A stretch of 64,000 bases of DNA from CAYWKU01 sp964459325 (GCA_964459325.1 CAYWKU010000016.1:1-64000); one strand, 5' to 3'. Positions 23,862 through 32,623 are shown, counted from the first letter of the stretch. Numbers and translations: made by a program. The notes: generated from the sequence alone by a model not told the origin.

Positions 23862-26360
23862 TTATCCCTCCGGGCGCTCGAAACTGCCTTTAACCTCTTC
23901 GGCAATCTTTTTGAGCTCGCCCGATACTTCCCCGGCTGACTGGCAACGGTCATCGGGATTTTTAGACATTAACTTGAGGATAAGGTTGCTGAGCGATTCC
24001 GGAATGTCGTTAACGTAATCCCCCGGGTCTGGCGCGGGGGTGTGCACATGGTGATAGGCCGCCTGGCCGTCGGCGAAAGGAAGGCGCCCGGTGACCATCT
24101 CGAACACGGTTATCCCCAGCGAGTACAGGTCGGTGCGATGGTCTATGGTGGAGCCGAGTGTCTGCTCGGGGCTCATGTAGTACGGCGTGCCGCTGGCCAC
24201 CGTCTGGGAAGCCTTGACCTCCTCCACCACCTTTGCCAACCCGAAGTCCATCAACTTGATAACCTTGTCGTCCGTCCACATTACGTTGCTGCTTTTGACG
24301 TCCCGGTGAATAATTTTCCGCTCGTGGGCGTAAGAGAGGGCCCTTAGAATCTGCGCCACGATAAAAACCACCGGCTTCAAGGCAAGGCGGTTTTCCTGTG
24401 AAAGTATCTGCTTTACCGTGCGTCCTCGCAGGTACTCCATGGCTATGTAGTAATTCCCGTCCTCTTCTCCGGCGTCGTGCACGATGACGATATTGGGATG
24501 GTTCAATGCCGCGGCGCTTTTCGCCTCCCGGAAAAAGTTTTTGACCGCCTGGGGATGTTCGCGCAAATTGGCCGGCAGCACCTTGTAGGCCACCACGCGG
24601 TCGAGCACCGTGTCCTTGGCCTTGTAAACTATGCCCATACCGCCCCGGCCGATTTCATCAATAACCTCGTACCTGCGGGGCCTGGGAGCGCCGGCGCCGG
24701 TATGCCCCACCTGCGTCGCCTCGGCGTCACTGCTCAAAGTAACGTCGTACGGGCTGGAAGGGCCGGATGGTTCCGAGGGCGTGGCGGGTGTGGAAGCTAC
24801 CTGCGGCTCCAACAGGCGAATCCGGTCCGCAGCGTCACCGAAATGGTAATCCACCACCACTATCGACTCGTACAGATTAAGGGCCTCACGAAACGAGCCA
24901 ACGGCTTCCAGGCAGTTGGCGAGATGGTAGTACGGTTCCAGGTTGGAGCGCTCCGGTTTATCTTCTCCCAACGCTCTTTTATAGTATTGTATGGCTATCT
25001 TGTATATGGCCTTTTCGCGGAATATATCGCCCAGCAGTATCTGGGCCTGACGGAAGTTTTCATCGGATTCGGTCACCTGCTGAAGCGTCCTTATGGCGTT
25101 TTCAGTGGAACCGGCTTCGATGTAGGCTTTTCCGGCATCAAGATAGTACTCCGCTCGCTCGAGCATTTGGCCCTGCTTGGATGGATTTCCGACCTCTTCG
25201 TAAATTTTCGCCGCCCGGTAAAATTCGCCGGCCTTTTCCAGCGCCGCCGCTGCCAGGTCGGGTTCATTCGCCTCGGTGTACTCGCCCGCTGCCTGCTCGT
25301 ACCTTTCGGCACGCTCGAACATCCTCGCCGCTTTCGCGTGATCGCCCAGCTCCCTGTATACTTCAGCCGCTTCCAGCGGCCTGTCGGCGATTTCATAATT
25401 GCCGACGGCTTCCAGGTGTTTTCCCCGCTCCTTGTAAGCCTCGGCGCGAATGAGGGCGGCGTCCTTCTTTCTTCCGGCGCGCTCCTCGCATATGGCCGCC
25501 TCGAAGGGTTTCCCTGCGGACAGGTTGAGCTGTGCCGCCAGCGGATACCTGCCCACCTGCTCGTGCAGCCGCGCGGCCTCCGACAGATGCCCCCCGTTTT
25601 CAAAGGCCGCGGCGGCCTCGTCCGCCCTTCCCTCCTGCTCGTAAAATGTGCCTATCAGGTGAGCGACATGGGCCAGCATGCGACTGTCGGAGGCGTTCAT
25701 ATCCTGAGGCATTCTTTCGGCATGGTATCGGAAAAACTGCTCCAGGGTCTGGGCTGCCGCCAGCCTGTCCCCGGCGCGGTAGTACAACTCGCCGGCCTTG
25801 CGCAAGTGGCCGTTTCTTTTGTAAATATCGGCGGCGTCGGAATATTGCCGGGCCGCTTCCAGAGCCTTCGCGGCTTCAATGGCCTCTCCAGCGCGGACAT
25901 ACTCGCGCGAGGCGTCAAGCATTTTTCCGGACTGTATATACAACTCGGCGGCTTTCAGGGGCATTCCGCGTTTCTCGTAGGAACCGGCGGCTTTTTCTTT
26001 GTCCCCCATTTTTCCGTAAGCCTCGGCAGCCCTTCCAAGCGCTTTTCCCTGGACGTACAGCTTTGCCGCCTCCTCGAATCTTTCCAGGGACATCAGTAAG
26101 TCACCGGCGCCTTTGAATTCGCCCTCCTTTTCGAGCTCCCTGGCTCTCTTGGCAATCCAACGGGGGCTTTTTGTCTCCGCCACCGCAGCAGGGTCTCCCG
26201 CTATCTGCTGCTCCCGCCTTACCAGCAGCAAAAAGTAAATCATAACAAATACGAAAAGCGCGGCGGTGAGCAACAACCGGGTATCGGTCAAAATCTGAAA
26301 GTAATCCGCCGCCCCGGCGGCGTATAGAGTATGAGCGTATATCATTTCAGCCGATCTCAA
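23862..26360 (-). CDS. Membrane-anchored TPR protein with C-terminal serine/threonine protein kinase
   Basis: In this 832-residue protein a membrane segment near residues 29-47 is followed by about 480 residues of TPR-like helical repeats, then a Hanks-type kinase domain (about 564-822). The domain has a glycine loop IGRGGMGIVYKA, catalytic Lys593 in VVAYKVL, HRDVKSSN (Asp about 687) and DFGLAK (about 705). All catalytic residues are present, so it should be active in the cytoplasm. The start is TTG at 26360, backed by GGAGG seven nt upstream; an ATG at 26345 lacks a comparable site. It lies between a pentapeptide-repeat gene and a TonB-like gene in one operon. Confidence 0.88.
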   Translation of the reverse strand: MRSAEMIYAHTLYAAGAADYFQILTDTRLLLTAALFVFVMIYFLLLVRREQQIAGDPAAVAETKSPRWIAKRARELEKEGEFKGAGDLLMSLERFEEAAKLYVQGKALGRAAEAYGKMGDKEKAAGSYEKRGMPLKAAELYIQSGKMLDASREYVRAGEAIEAAKALEAARQYSDAADIYKRNGHLRKAGELYYRAGDRLAAAQTLEQFFRYHAERMPQDMNASDSRMLAHVAHLIGTFYEQEGRADEAAAAFENGGHLSEAARLHEQVGRYPLAAQLNLSAGKPFEAAICEERAGRKKDAALIRAEAYKERGKHLEAVGNYEIADRPLEAAEVYRELGDHAKAARMFERAERYEQAAGEYTEANEPDLAAAALEKAGEFYRAAKIYEEVGNPSKQGQMLERAEYYLDAGKAYIEAGSTENAIRTLQQVTESDENFRQAQILLGDIFREKAIYKIAIQYYKRALGEDKPERSNLEPYYHLANCLEAVGSFREALNLYESIVVVDYHFGDAADRIRLLEPQVASTPATPSEPSGPSSPYDVTLSSDAEATQVGHTGAGAPRPRRYEVIDEIGRGGMGIVYKAKDTVLDRVVAYKVLPANLREHPQAVKNFFREAKSAAALNHPNIVIVHDAGEEDGNYYIAMEYLRGRTVKQILSQENRLALKPVVFIVAQILRALSYAHERKIIHRDVKSSNVMWTDDKVIKLMDFGLAKVVEEVKASQTVASGTPYYMSPEQTLGSTIDHRTDLYSLGITVFEMVTGRLPFADGQAAYHHVHTPAPDPGDYVNDIPESLSNLILKLMSKNPDDRCQSAGEVSGELKKIAEEVKGSFERPEG

Positions 26361-26364
26361 ATAT

Positions 26365-27765
26365 TCATCCTCCCGCCAGCGCCCTCGCCCCCACTTCTCC
26401 CCATAACATGAAGCTTACATAGGCGGATATCACCAGTGTTATCCCGGCGATTAATATCGTGACCAGCGCGTAATAGCCGGCCTTGCGGGGAGCGGTGAAA
26501 AGTGTCACCAGCCCCGTAAACAATGCCAGGAGACTTAGCGCGAGGGCCACCGCGACCATGCTGATAAGAATTATCCCCCTCGCCTCCGAAGATTCGGCGC
26601 TTTCCATTAGATATGGCGCGATTACGAAGTTCACCGGCCCGGCCAGAATCGCTCCCCACAGGCCGAGCACAGCCAGCCTGCCTCTCCCGCGCACGCGGCT
26701 GGTTATTGTGGGGCCACAATCCGGACATTCTCCCTTTTCCGGCAAGGGCAGGCCGCAACGCGGGCAAAGCTTCTCTTTCGGCCGGGGACTTACTTTACTT
26801 CCGGTAAGTTCCGCCCCCCCCAGGTCGGCGCCCTCCAGGTCGACGTCTTCCAGTACCGCCCGCGACATGTCGGCCTTTACCATCTGTGCCTTCAGGAGGG
26901 AACACCCCCTCATCCGGGCGCCGGACAGGTTCGCCCCCGGGAACCTGGCGCCCGTAAGCTCGGCGTTTTCAATCGTCACGCCGACAAGGCTTGCTTCGGA
27001 AAAATCCAGGGAGCGACCGCGAAGTTGCGAAAAATCGCTCTCGTCCAGCCTGGTTCCCGAGAAATTGCACTCTTCGACAAAGGCGCCTCTAAAGTTCGAC
27101 CCGGTTAATACCGCGGACTTGAAGTTGGTGGATTTTATGTTGGCGAACTCGAAGTCGGCGCCCGGGAAACCGGCGCCCTCGAAACTTGAGGATTCCAGCT
27201 TAGCCTGGTAGAAGCTGGCGCCGGGAAGGGAGGCGTTGCGGAAGTTCACGACCTTAAGGCGGGAGCCTTCGAAATCGAACCCGGCCAGCTCGGAGTCCTT
27301 GAAAATGGCCCCTTCGGCCGAACCGCCCCTTAAGTCCCCCTTTTGTAGCCGGACACCTACAAAGGATGTTTTTTCGAGGCGGGCGCCGGTAAGCTTTACC
27401 GCTTCGCCCGTTGCTCCATCCAGGCGGGCATTTGACAGGTCGACTCCCGCGAAATCGCATCTTGATATTACCGCCGAACCGAGGTCAGCCCGGGGCAGAG
27501 CGGCGTTATTCAACCCGGCTTCGCACAAGTCCGCTTCCCTGAAGGACGCCGAAGCGGCCTTGACTTCACTCAGGTCAGCGGAAAAAAGATTGCATCCCGC
27601 AAGTTTCGCTTTTGCCAGGTCAGCTCCCTTCAATACAGCGCCCCGCATACTGGCGCCCTTGAAATCAACGCCCGAGAGGTCCAGGCCGGACATATCCAGT
27701 CCGTCCAGGGCTTCCCCCTCGGACAGTTTTTTCAAGACATCGTCCCTGGTCAACTCATCAGCCAT
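26365..27765 (-). CDS. Pentapeptide-repeat protein with zinc ribbon and C-terminal membrane segments
   Basis: Residues about 20-330 of this 466-residue protein form A(D/N)LXX-type pentapeptide repeats, which fold as a quadrilateral beta-helix. A CPRCGLPLPEKGECPDCG zinc ribbon follows, then about three hydrophobic segments (LAVLGLWGAILAGPVNFVI; GIILISMVAVALALSLLALF; YYALVTILIAGITLVISAY). The combination suggests a membrane-tethered cytoplasmic interaction platform. It starts three nt after the ruvB stop and ends five nt before the kinase start, so it belongs to the ruvB-kinase-TonB-like transcript. Confidence 0.82.
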   Translation of the reverse strand: MADELTRDDVLKKLSEGEALDGLDMSGLDLSGVDFKGASMRGAVLKGADLAKAKLAGCNLFSADLSEVKAASASFREADLCEAGLNNAALPRADLGSAVISRCDFAGVDLSNARLDGATGEAVKLTGARLEKTSFVGVRLQKGDLRGGSAEGAIFKDSELAGFDFEGSRLKVVNFRNASLPGASFYQAKLESSSFEGAGFPGADFEFANIKSTNFKSAVLTGSNFRGAFVEECNFSGTRLDESDFSQLRGRSLDFSEASLVGVTIENAELTGARFPGANLSGARMRGCSLLKAQMVKADMSRAVLEDVDLEGADLGGAELTGSKVSPRPKEKLCPRCGLPLPEKGECPDCGPTITSRVRGRGRLAVLGLWGAILAGPVNFVIAPYLMESAESSEARGIILISMVAVALALSLLALFTGLVTLFTAPRKAGYYALVTILIAGITLVISAYVSFMLWGEVGARALAGG

Positions 27766-27768
27766 GGT

Positions 27769-28791
27769 TCAGAAAAGCTTTCCCTGAAAGCTCCCTCGCT
27801 CCAGTCCGAGATGTTTCCAGGCCTTCTCGGTGGCCTTTCGCCCTTTTCTGGTTCTGTTCAGAAAAGCGATTTTCAAAAGGTACGGCTCGACCACTTCCTC
27901 CAGCGTGTCCGACTCCTCGTTGAGGGTGGCGGCCAGGGCCTCGATGCCCACGGGGCCTCCCCCGTAGTTTTCGATTATAACCCTGAGGTATTTTCTATCC
28001 AACTCATCCAGCCCCATGTCGTCTATACCCTCCAGCTTGAGCGCTTTTTCCGCGACTTCCAGGGTAATCCTGCCGTCTCCCTTAACCTGCGCGTAATCCC
28101 TCACCCTGCGCAAAAGCCGGTTGACTATACGGGGCGTCCCTCGGGAGCGGGAGGCGAGCATGTCGCCCGCTTCGTCGTCCATGGGAACATCCAGCAGGCG
28201 GGAGCTGCGCCTGACTATGGTCTGCAACTCCTCCGGGGGGTAAAAGTCGAGGTAGTGGAATATTCCGAACCTTTCCCGCAACGGGGCGGACAGAAAACCC
28301 GCGCGGGTGGTGGCGCCTATAAGCGTAAACCTCTTGAGCGGAAGGGATATGGTCTTGGCAAAAGCGCCCTTGTCCACCACGAAATCCACGTGGAAATCCT
28401 CGATGGGGCGGTAGATAAACTCCTCCACCGCGTTGTTGAGCCTGTGGATTTCGTCAATGAAAAGCACATCGCCTTCTTCGAGGTTGGTGAGTATGCCCAT
28501 CAGGTCGCCGGGCCTGACGAGCGCGGGGCCGCTGCTGGTTACCAGCCGGGTCCCCATTTCGTGGGAAATGATGTTGGCGAGCGTTGTTTTTCCCAGACCG
28601 GGCGGGCCGTGAAACAGGACATGCTCCAGCGACTCCTCCCTTTCCCGGGCGGCCTGGATGGTAATTCCCAGCTTCTCCACCACTTCCTTCTGGCCGATGT
28701 ACTCTCCCAGCCGGGTAGGGCGAAGGGTATGGTTAAACTTCTCCTCTTCCTCGTTCAGCGGGTCGTTTGTGACTATTCTCTCAATGGTCAT
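27769..28791 (-). CDS. ruvB: Holliday junction branch-migration ATPase RuvB
   Basis: RuvB is the AAA+ motor that drives branch migration with RuvA. The 340-residue protein shows RPTRLGEYIGQ, Walker A GPPGLGKTTLAN, Walker B LFIDEIHRLN, the sensor motif GATTRAGFLSAPLRERFG, and the C-terminal winged-helix start NYGGGPVGIEALA. It is in the same direction as ruvC and ruvA but separated from them by a SUMF1-domain gene and a 308-bp gap. Three further genes follow closely. Confidence 0.97.
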   Translation of the reverse strand: MTIERIVTNDPLNEEEEKFNHTLRPTRLGEYIGQKEVVEKLGITIQAAREREESLEHVLFHGPPGLGKTTLANIISHEMGTRLVTSSGPALVRPGDLMGILTNLEEGDVLFIDEIHRLNNAVEEFIYRPIEDFHVDFVVDKGAFAKTISLPLKRFTLIGATTRAGFLSAPLRERFGIFHYLDFYPPEELQTIVRRSSRLLDVPMDDEAGDMLASRSRGTPRIVNRLLRRVRDYAQVKGDGRITLEVAEKALKLEGIDDMGLDELDRKYLRVIIENYGGGPVGIEALAATLNEESDTLEEVVEPYLLKIAFLNRTRKGRKATEKAWKHLGLERGSFQGKLF

Positions 28792-29099
28792 TCCTCAACC
28801 CCGGCCATCCTTAACTCAGCCCCAATTTACATCATTTTGGTTATTCTTTCACTATCTGAAAGAGCCCAGCCCAATCAAACCATCCAGGAAAAAGGTTCTG
28901 GCCTTTCGCACCCTGACCGCTCCCGGTGGTGTCCTTAAAATCCGGTTAAATCTCCAGGGTGGATAATATACCCTGCGTTGTCACATTGTATAAGCCACCC
29001 TGCGGTCAGGATGCGCCACCCGTTTTGTGGGTCGTCCCGATTAACCCGGGATTCCCGGATAAGGGGTCGGACTTTTTTTACCTTGACCCGCACAGGAAA
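28792..29099. other. Intergenic gap upstream of ruvB
   Basis: No gene, clear promoter or strong terminator is visible in these 308 bp. Short GC-rich inverted stretches occur near 28990-29070, including CCACCCTGCGG and CCCGGGATTCCCGG, the first resembling the CCACCCTGC boundary of the dispersed repeats. Confidence 0.5.
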
Positions 29100-30161
29100 T
29101 TAGTCGGCGTCCGCGGCGCATCGGAACCCGAAGTCGTAGCCGCCTCCCCATCCGAAACCCTGTTGCTCCTGAGGCACGAACCTTTCCGAGCAGGTCACCC
29201 AGGCGCTGAGAGTGCTCATGTAGGAACCGCCCTTCAGAACGGGCCGGCTTCCGGTCCCGTCGTCGGTCCATTCCCACAGGTTGCCGACCATATCGTATGC
29301 CCCGTACGGGCAGGCGCATTTCTTCATGGAGCCGGAGGGCGCTACCGAGGATTTCACCAGCGAGCCGCTCAGGTTGCAAGCTCCCTTCCGGAACTTGTCG
29401 CCGTATCCGAACTTCGCATCGTCCGGGCCTTTGCACGCGGCCTCGAACTCCGCTTCGGTCGGGAGCCGTTTCCCCGCCTTCTTGCATAAGGCGCGCGCCT
29501 CGTTGAAAGTCACGCCACTCTTCGGCTTCCGGCCTTTCCGGTTGGGGTATTCAAATTTATCGATGCAAAAATGCCCCTTTGGCACATATACCATCCCCTC
29601 CGGGCAATCCCCGGTCTCAGTTTGCGCTTCGGGAGATTCGGGTTTGTCGCCGGATTCGGCTTCCGGTTTCCCTTCGTACTTTTCGACAAGCTCCCGGGCG
29701 GCAGCGGCGGCGGCGTCCACCAGCTTACCCTCCTCATTGACCGATACGGTTTTCCGTGCCGCGGCCGCGATTGTACCCTTTTCAACGTCCAGGAGCTGAA
29801 GAATCAAAAGGTAGGAGTCGCCTAACCGGTGCAATCTCCCGGTGACCAGGAAATCAACTTTCAAAATTTCAGCGGCCTTTTGGGGGCAATCTTCGCCGGT
29901 GCATTTTGAGTAATCAAAACCTTTATTTTTGAATATTTCCTCCATCTTGGCCCGGCTCATGACCGAAAGGGAACCCGAAGACACTTCCTCCATAACCACC
30001 ATCGCCAACGGAGCCGAAAGGCTTTCGTCCACGCCTTGCGCGGTTTTTATATCCAGCACCCCCAAAACGGGTGTTTCGGCACCCGTATCGCCCCCCGAGA
30101 GACTTAACGGGAGCAACAGGACAACGAAAATTACTATCGAAAGGGCCGTTTTCCGTTTCAA
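29100..30161 (-). CDS. Exported CsgG-like / SUMF1 (formylglycine-generating-enzyme fold) protein
   Basis: In this 353-residue protein a signal peptide (residues 1-about 25) leads a CsgG/LpoB-like alpha-beta domain (PVLGVLDIKTAQ to VDFLVTGRLHRLG, about 31-145) and a linker. A SUMF1-type domain from about 190 to the end follows, with MVYVPKGHFCIDKFEYPNR, RLPTEAEFEAACKG, MVGNLWEWTDD and FGFRC. SUMF1-fold proteins outside true formylglycine-generating enzymes are often binding modules, and catalytic competence is not evident here. The start TTG at 30161 overlaps the ruvA stop in TTGA, so it is translated with ruvA although no repair role is apparent. Confidence 0.82.
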   Translation of the reverse strand: MKRKTALSIVIFVVLLLPLSLSGGDTGAETPVLGVLDIKTAQGVDESLSAPLAMVVMEEVSSGSLSVMSRAKMEEIFKNKGFDYSKCTGEDCPQKAAEILKVDFLVTGRLHRLGDSYLLILQLLDVEKGTIAAAARKTVSVNEEGKLVDAAAAAARELVEKYEGKPEAESGDKPESPEAQTETGDCPEGMVYVPKGHFCIDKFEYPNRKGRKPKSGVTFNEARALCKKAGKRLPTEAEFEAACKGPDDAKFGYGDKFRKGACNLSGSLVKSSVAPSGSMKKCACPYGAYDMVGNLWEWTDDGTGSRPVLKGGSYMSTLSAWVTCSERFVPQEQQGFGWGGGYDFGFRCAADAD

Positions 30162-30802
30162 GACTGTTCCCCCTGGGTTCTCTGTTTATAAACCGCCGCC
30201 AGCAGCTCTTCCGGTGTGGTTATATCTGGAGTCACTTTGAGCGCCCGCGAAATCATTTCCTGGGCCTCGCGCGGGTTGTAACCCAGTTGGAGCAGCGCGT
30301 CGGTAACCTCCTCCTTCAAGTCGGATGCGGGAGCGTGAACCTTTTCACCCTCCTCCTCTTCTGAAATGATAAGGGCGTACTTTGCGACCTTGCCGCCCAG
30401 CTCGGCGATTATTTTCTGGCCGCTGCGTTTTCCTATTCCGGGCAGTTTTTCCAGCGTTTTCAGGTCGCCGTTTTCGATGGCGCCCGCTATTTCGGCGGGT
30501 GATATGACGAAACAGCGCAGCGCTTTCCTCACCCCGATGTCCGGCACCGTTATGAACTTGATAAAGAACTCCCGCTCCTCGATGGTGGAGAAACCCACCA
30601 GTCTGGGTATGAGGTTGGAGCCGCCCGCGCCCCCTTCCATATAATGGTATGTAAAAAATTCCACCGGCTCATTTACTTTCCCCATCAGGCGCCTGACCAT
30701 GAAGCGCGGAATGAGCACCTCGTAGGAAAAGTTACCGTTCACGTTGACCACCACGCTGTCTTCGGTCACGGATTTTACGGCGCCGTGTATGCTCGATATC
30801 AA
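30158..30802 (-). CDS. ruvA: Holliday junction DNA helicase subunit RuvA
   Basis: RuvA binds four-way junctions and loads RuvB. The 214-residue protein has the N-terminal OB fold (MISSIHGAVKSV), helix-hairpin-helix motifs (LEKLPGIGKRSGQKIIAEL) and a C-terminal RuvB-binding domain (DALLQLGYNPREAQEMI). The start is TTG at 30802, with a full AGGAGG five nt upstream and a TTGA overlap with the ruvC stop. Length and domain order are normal. Confidence 0.96.
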   Translation of the reverse strand: MISSIHGAVKSVTEDSVVVNVNGNFSYEVLIPRFMVRRLMGKVNEPVEFFTYHYMEGGAGGSNLIPRLVGFSTIEEREFFIKFITVPDIGVRKALRCFVISPAEIAGAIENGDLKTLEKLPGIGKRSGQKIIAELGGKVAKYALIISEEEEGEKVHAPASDLKEEVTDALLQLGYNPREAQEMISRALKVTPDITTPEELLAAVYKQRTQGEQS

Positions 30803-31287
30803 GCGAGCCTCCTGTGGGAAGATTCGTTAACGCATGTCAGCGCTGCCGCCAGTGCGTCGCAGACGTCCGGCGGTTCGGGCACCGATTGCAGGTTCAGGCA
30901 GGCCGTTATCATGCGCTGCATTTGCCGCTTGGCGGCGCGGCCGTTGCCGGTGATGCACTTCTTTATTCGCGTTGCCGAGTATGCCGTCACTGGCACGGAA
31001 GTCTCGGAAGCCGCCAGGAAAATAACTCCCCGTGCGTGCCCCATAAGTATGGCGGTGGTGGGATGCTTGTAATGTGAGTACAGGTCTTCAACCGCCACCA
31101 CGGAAGGCCGATAGGCGGTGAGCACCTCCCGCGTCCCCGCGTAAATCTGCCCGAGCCTTTTGTCCAGCGAATATGAGTTGTCGGTGCGTATGACTCCCGC
31201 TTCGAGCACCACCGGGTAGGCGTCACCGGCTTCTATTATGCCCCAGCCGGTTACCTGGAGGCCGGGGTCAACGCCCATGACCCTCAA
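30799..31287 (-). CDS. ruvC: Crossover junction endodeoxyribonuclease RuvC
   Basis: RuvC resolves Holliday junctions. The RNase H-fold signature starts MGVDPGLQVTGWGI (first catalytic Asp), with VVAVEDLYSHYKHP (Glu) and a C-terminal DVCDALAAALTC (Asp pair). The 162-residue length is standard. A TTG at 31287 or an ATG nine bases later could be the start; the TTG has GGGGG upstream. It follows yebC by 22 nt, the classical yebC-ruvC-ruvA order. Confidence 0.95.
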   Translation of the reverse strand: MRVMGVDPGLQVTGWGIIEAGDAYPVVLEAGVIRTDNSYSLDKRLGQIYAGTREVLTAYRPSVVAVEDLYSHYKHPTTAILMGHARGVIFLAASETSVPVTAYSATRIKKCITGNGRAAKRQMQRMITACLNLQSVPEPPDVCDALAAALTCVNESSHRRLA

Positions 31288-31309
31288 TGATTGGCCCCCT
31301 TCCGCGCCC

Positions 31310-32059
31310 TCAAGCGCTCAGCTTCTCCATCTCCTCTTCGGAGATGTCGAAGTTGGCGTAAGTGTTCTGCACGTCGTCCAGCTCGTCCAGGCCGTCCATC
31401 AGCTTGAGCATATTCTGGGCGTCCTTGCCGGTGAGTTTGATATTAGTCTGCGGCAGCATGGTGACTTCGGCATTGAGTGGCGTAAGCCCGGCATTATTTA
31501 TAGCTTCGCGAACCGACTCGAACGAAGGAGGCTCGGTCAACACCTGGAGATAACCTTCGTCCTCGGTGATGTCTTCGGCCCCCGCTTCCAGGGCGACCTC
31601 CATTAGCCGGTCTTCGTCGACTTCTTCCTTCCAGAAGGTAATAACCCCCTTTCGGTCGAACATCCACGATACGCAACCCTGCTCACCGAGGTTTCCGTTG
31701 TACTTGCTGAAGACGTGCCGGACTTCGCTGACCGTGCGGTTTTTGTTGTCGGTCACCGCCTCGACCATAACCGCCACTCCGCCGGGGCCGTATCCTTCGA
31801 AGCTGACTTCTTCATAGGAGAATCCTTCCAGCTCACCGGTCCCCTTTTTGATGGCCCGGTTGATGTTGTCCTGCGGCATGTTCTGGGACTTGGCGGTGGC
31901 GATGGCGGTCCTAAGCCTGGGATTGGCTTCCGGGTCACCGCCGCCCTGGCGGGCCGCGATGGTTATTTCCTTTATGAGCTTGCTGAAAACCCGGCCCCTT
32001 TTCTGGTCCTGAGCCGCCTTTTTATGTTTAATGGTGCTCCACTTGGAATGGCCCGACAT
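31310..32059 (-). CDS. yebC: YebC/PmpR-family protein (TACO1 family)
   Basis: The 249-residue YebC-family protein begins MSGHSKWSTIKHKKAAQDQK, the invariant N-terminus. NPRLRTAIATAKSQNMPQDN and GYGPGGVAVMVEAVTDN are also conserved. Members act as transcriptional regulators or, as shown more recently, help ribosomes through difficult peptide motifs. GGGAGGAG lies directly before the ATG. It heads the yebC-ruvC-ruvA transcript. Confidence 0.96.
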   Translation of the reverse strand: MSGHSKWSTIKHKKAAQDQKRGRVFSKLIKEITIAARQGGGDPEANPRLRTAIATAKSQNMPQDNINRAIKKGTGELEGFSYEEVSFEGYGPGGVAVMVEAVTDNKNRTVSEVRHVFSKYNGNLGEQGCVSWMFDRKGVITFWKEEVDEDRLMEVALEAGAEDITEDEGYLQVLTEPPSFESVREAINNAGLTPLNAEVTMLPQTNIKLTGKDAQNMLKLMDGLDELDDVQNTYANFDISEEEMEKLSA

Positions 32060-32104
32060 GGTTTGACTCCTCCCTATTAGAGTTGTCCGTAAACCTCTAA
32101 ATTC

Positions 32105-32121
32105 ATGCTAAAATTTAGCAT
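32105..32121. promoter_or_regulatory. 17-nt perfect dyad between yebC and the AmmeMemoRadiSam operon
   Basis: ATGCTAAA / A / TTTAGCAT is a perfect dyad 46 bp upstream of the yebC ATG. It could be an operator for yebC; no regulator is known. Confidence 0.35.
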
Positions 32122-32156
32122 AGTTGGGCAAGCGTTGCAATGAATTACAACCCGTC

Positions 32157-32291
32157 GGGTGTGCGACATCTGTGGAGGTTGCTATGTGGTTTGGGGTGGG
32201 AGCGGCATCTTGCCGCGATGGGGGGACCCTTGATCGAGGCAGGATGCCTCTCCCACTACCCCCGAGGGACCACCAATGGTGTCGCACACCC
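32157..32291. mobile_element. MITE-like element with 12-bp terminal inverted repeats
   Basis: Perfect 12-bp inverted ends GGGTGTGCGACA (32157-32168) and TGTCGCACACCC (32280-32291) enclose 111 bp. Inside lie a near-perfect 13-bp inverted pair GTGGGAGCGGCAT / ATGCCTCTCCCAC and a central hairpin GCGGCA/TCT/TGCCGC. It has no coding frame. The nested symmetry fits a non-autonomous transposable element; no target-site duplication is obvious. Confidence 0.55.
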
Positions 32292-32365
32292 CAATCCGCC
32301 GAAATTTTTGTGCATCCTCGGCAATGAAGGTTGAAAACCGTCCCCCGAATCTACAATAATCTTTG

Positions 32366-32371
32366 TATAAT
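32366..32371 (+). promoter_or_regulatory. Possible -10 element of the AmmeMemoRadiSam operon
   Basis: TATAAT lies 31-36 nt before the ATG at 32402. No convincing -35 hexamer is present at 17 bp, so the assignment is tentative. Confidence 0.4.
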
Positions 32372-32401
32372 CATAATGAACGTTCACGAGGTTCGGGCAA
32401 C

Positions 32402-32623
32402 ATGGCCGATTTAAACAAAAAAGGCCGCAAAAGGGCAAACGCGCCACTGGTGATTGCGATGGCGCTCACCCTTGCACTCGGGTTCCTGGTAATACGCGGA
32501 GTAAGCACCGAAGTGTCTCAAAGAAAACCGAACCCGAAGTTCGATGTCCAAAAAGTCAGGAATCTCATTCAAAAGGGCCGAATCAGCGACCACGAGGCCG
32601 AATACTGGGAGGTAGTACCATAG
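32402..32623 (+). CDS. Small single-pass membrane protein, first gene of the AmmeMemoRadiSam operon
   Basis: The 73-residue protein has a basic start (MADLNKKGRKRANA), one hydrophobic span (PLVIAMALTLALGFLVI) and a polar tail ending HEAEYWEVVP. The orientation suggests a short cytoplasmic N-terminus and a roughly 40-residue periplasmic tail. It lies 14 nt before the radical SAM gene. I recognise no family. It may anchor or guide the exported components of the system, but this is inference. The ATG at 32402 is preferred over an upstream in-frame ATG at 32363, which falls over the -10 region. Confidence 0.55.
   Translation: MADLNKKGRKRANAPLVIAMALTLALGFLVIRGVSTEVSQRKPNPKFDVQKVRNLIQKGRISDHEAEYWEVVP

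Noticed and set aside
24477..26099. 540-codon open frame on the plus strand
   Set aside because: It lies wholly inside the TPR kinase gene on the other strand; the composition is repetitive because the TPR repeats are, and no domain is recognisable.
29100..30161. SUMF1 protein as the activator of the two sulfatase-like proteins
   Set aside because: Both sulfatase-like proteins have Thr instead of the Cys or Ser needed for formylglycine, so they cannot be its substrates in that sense.
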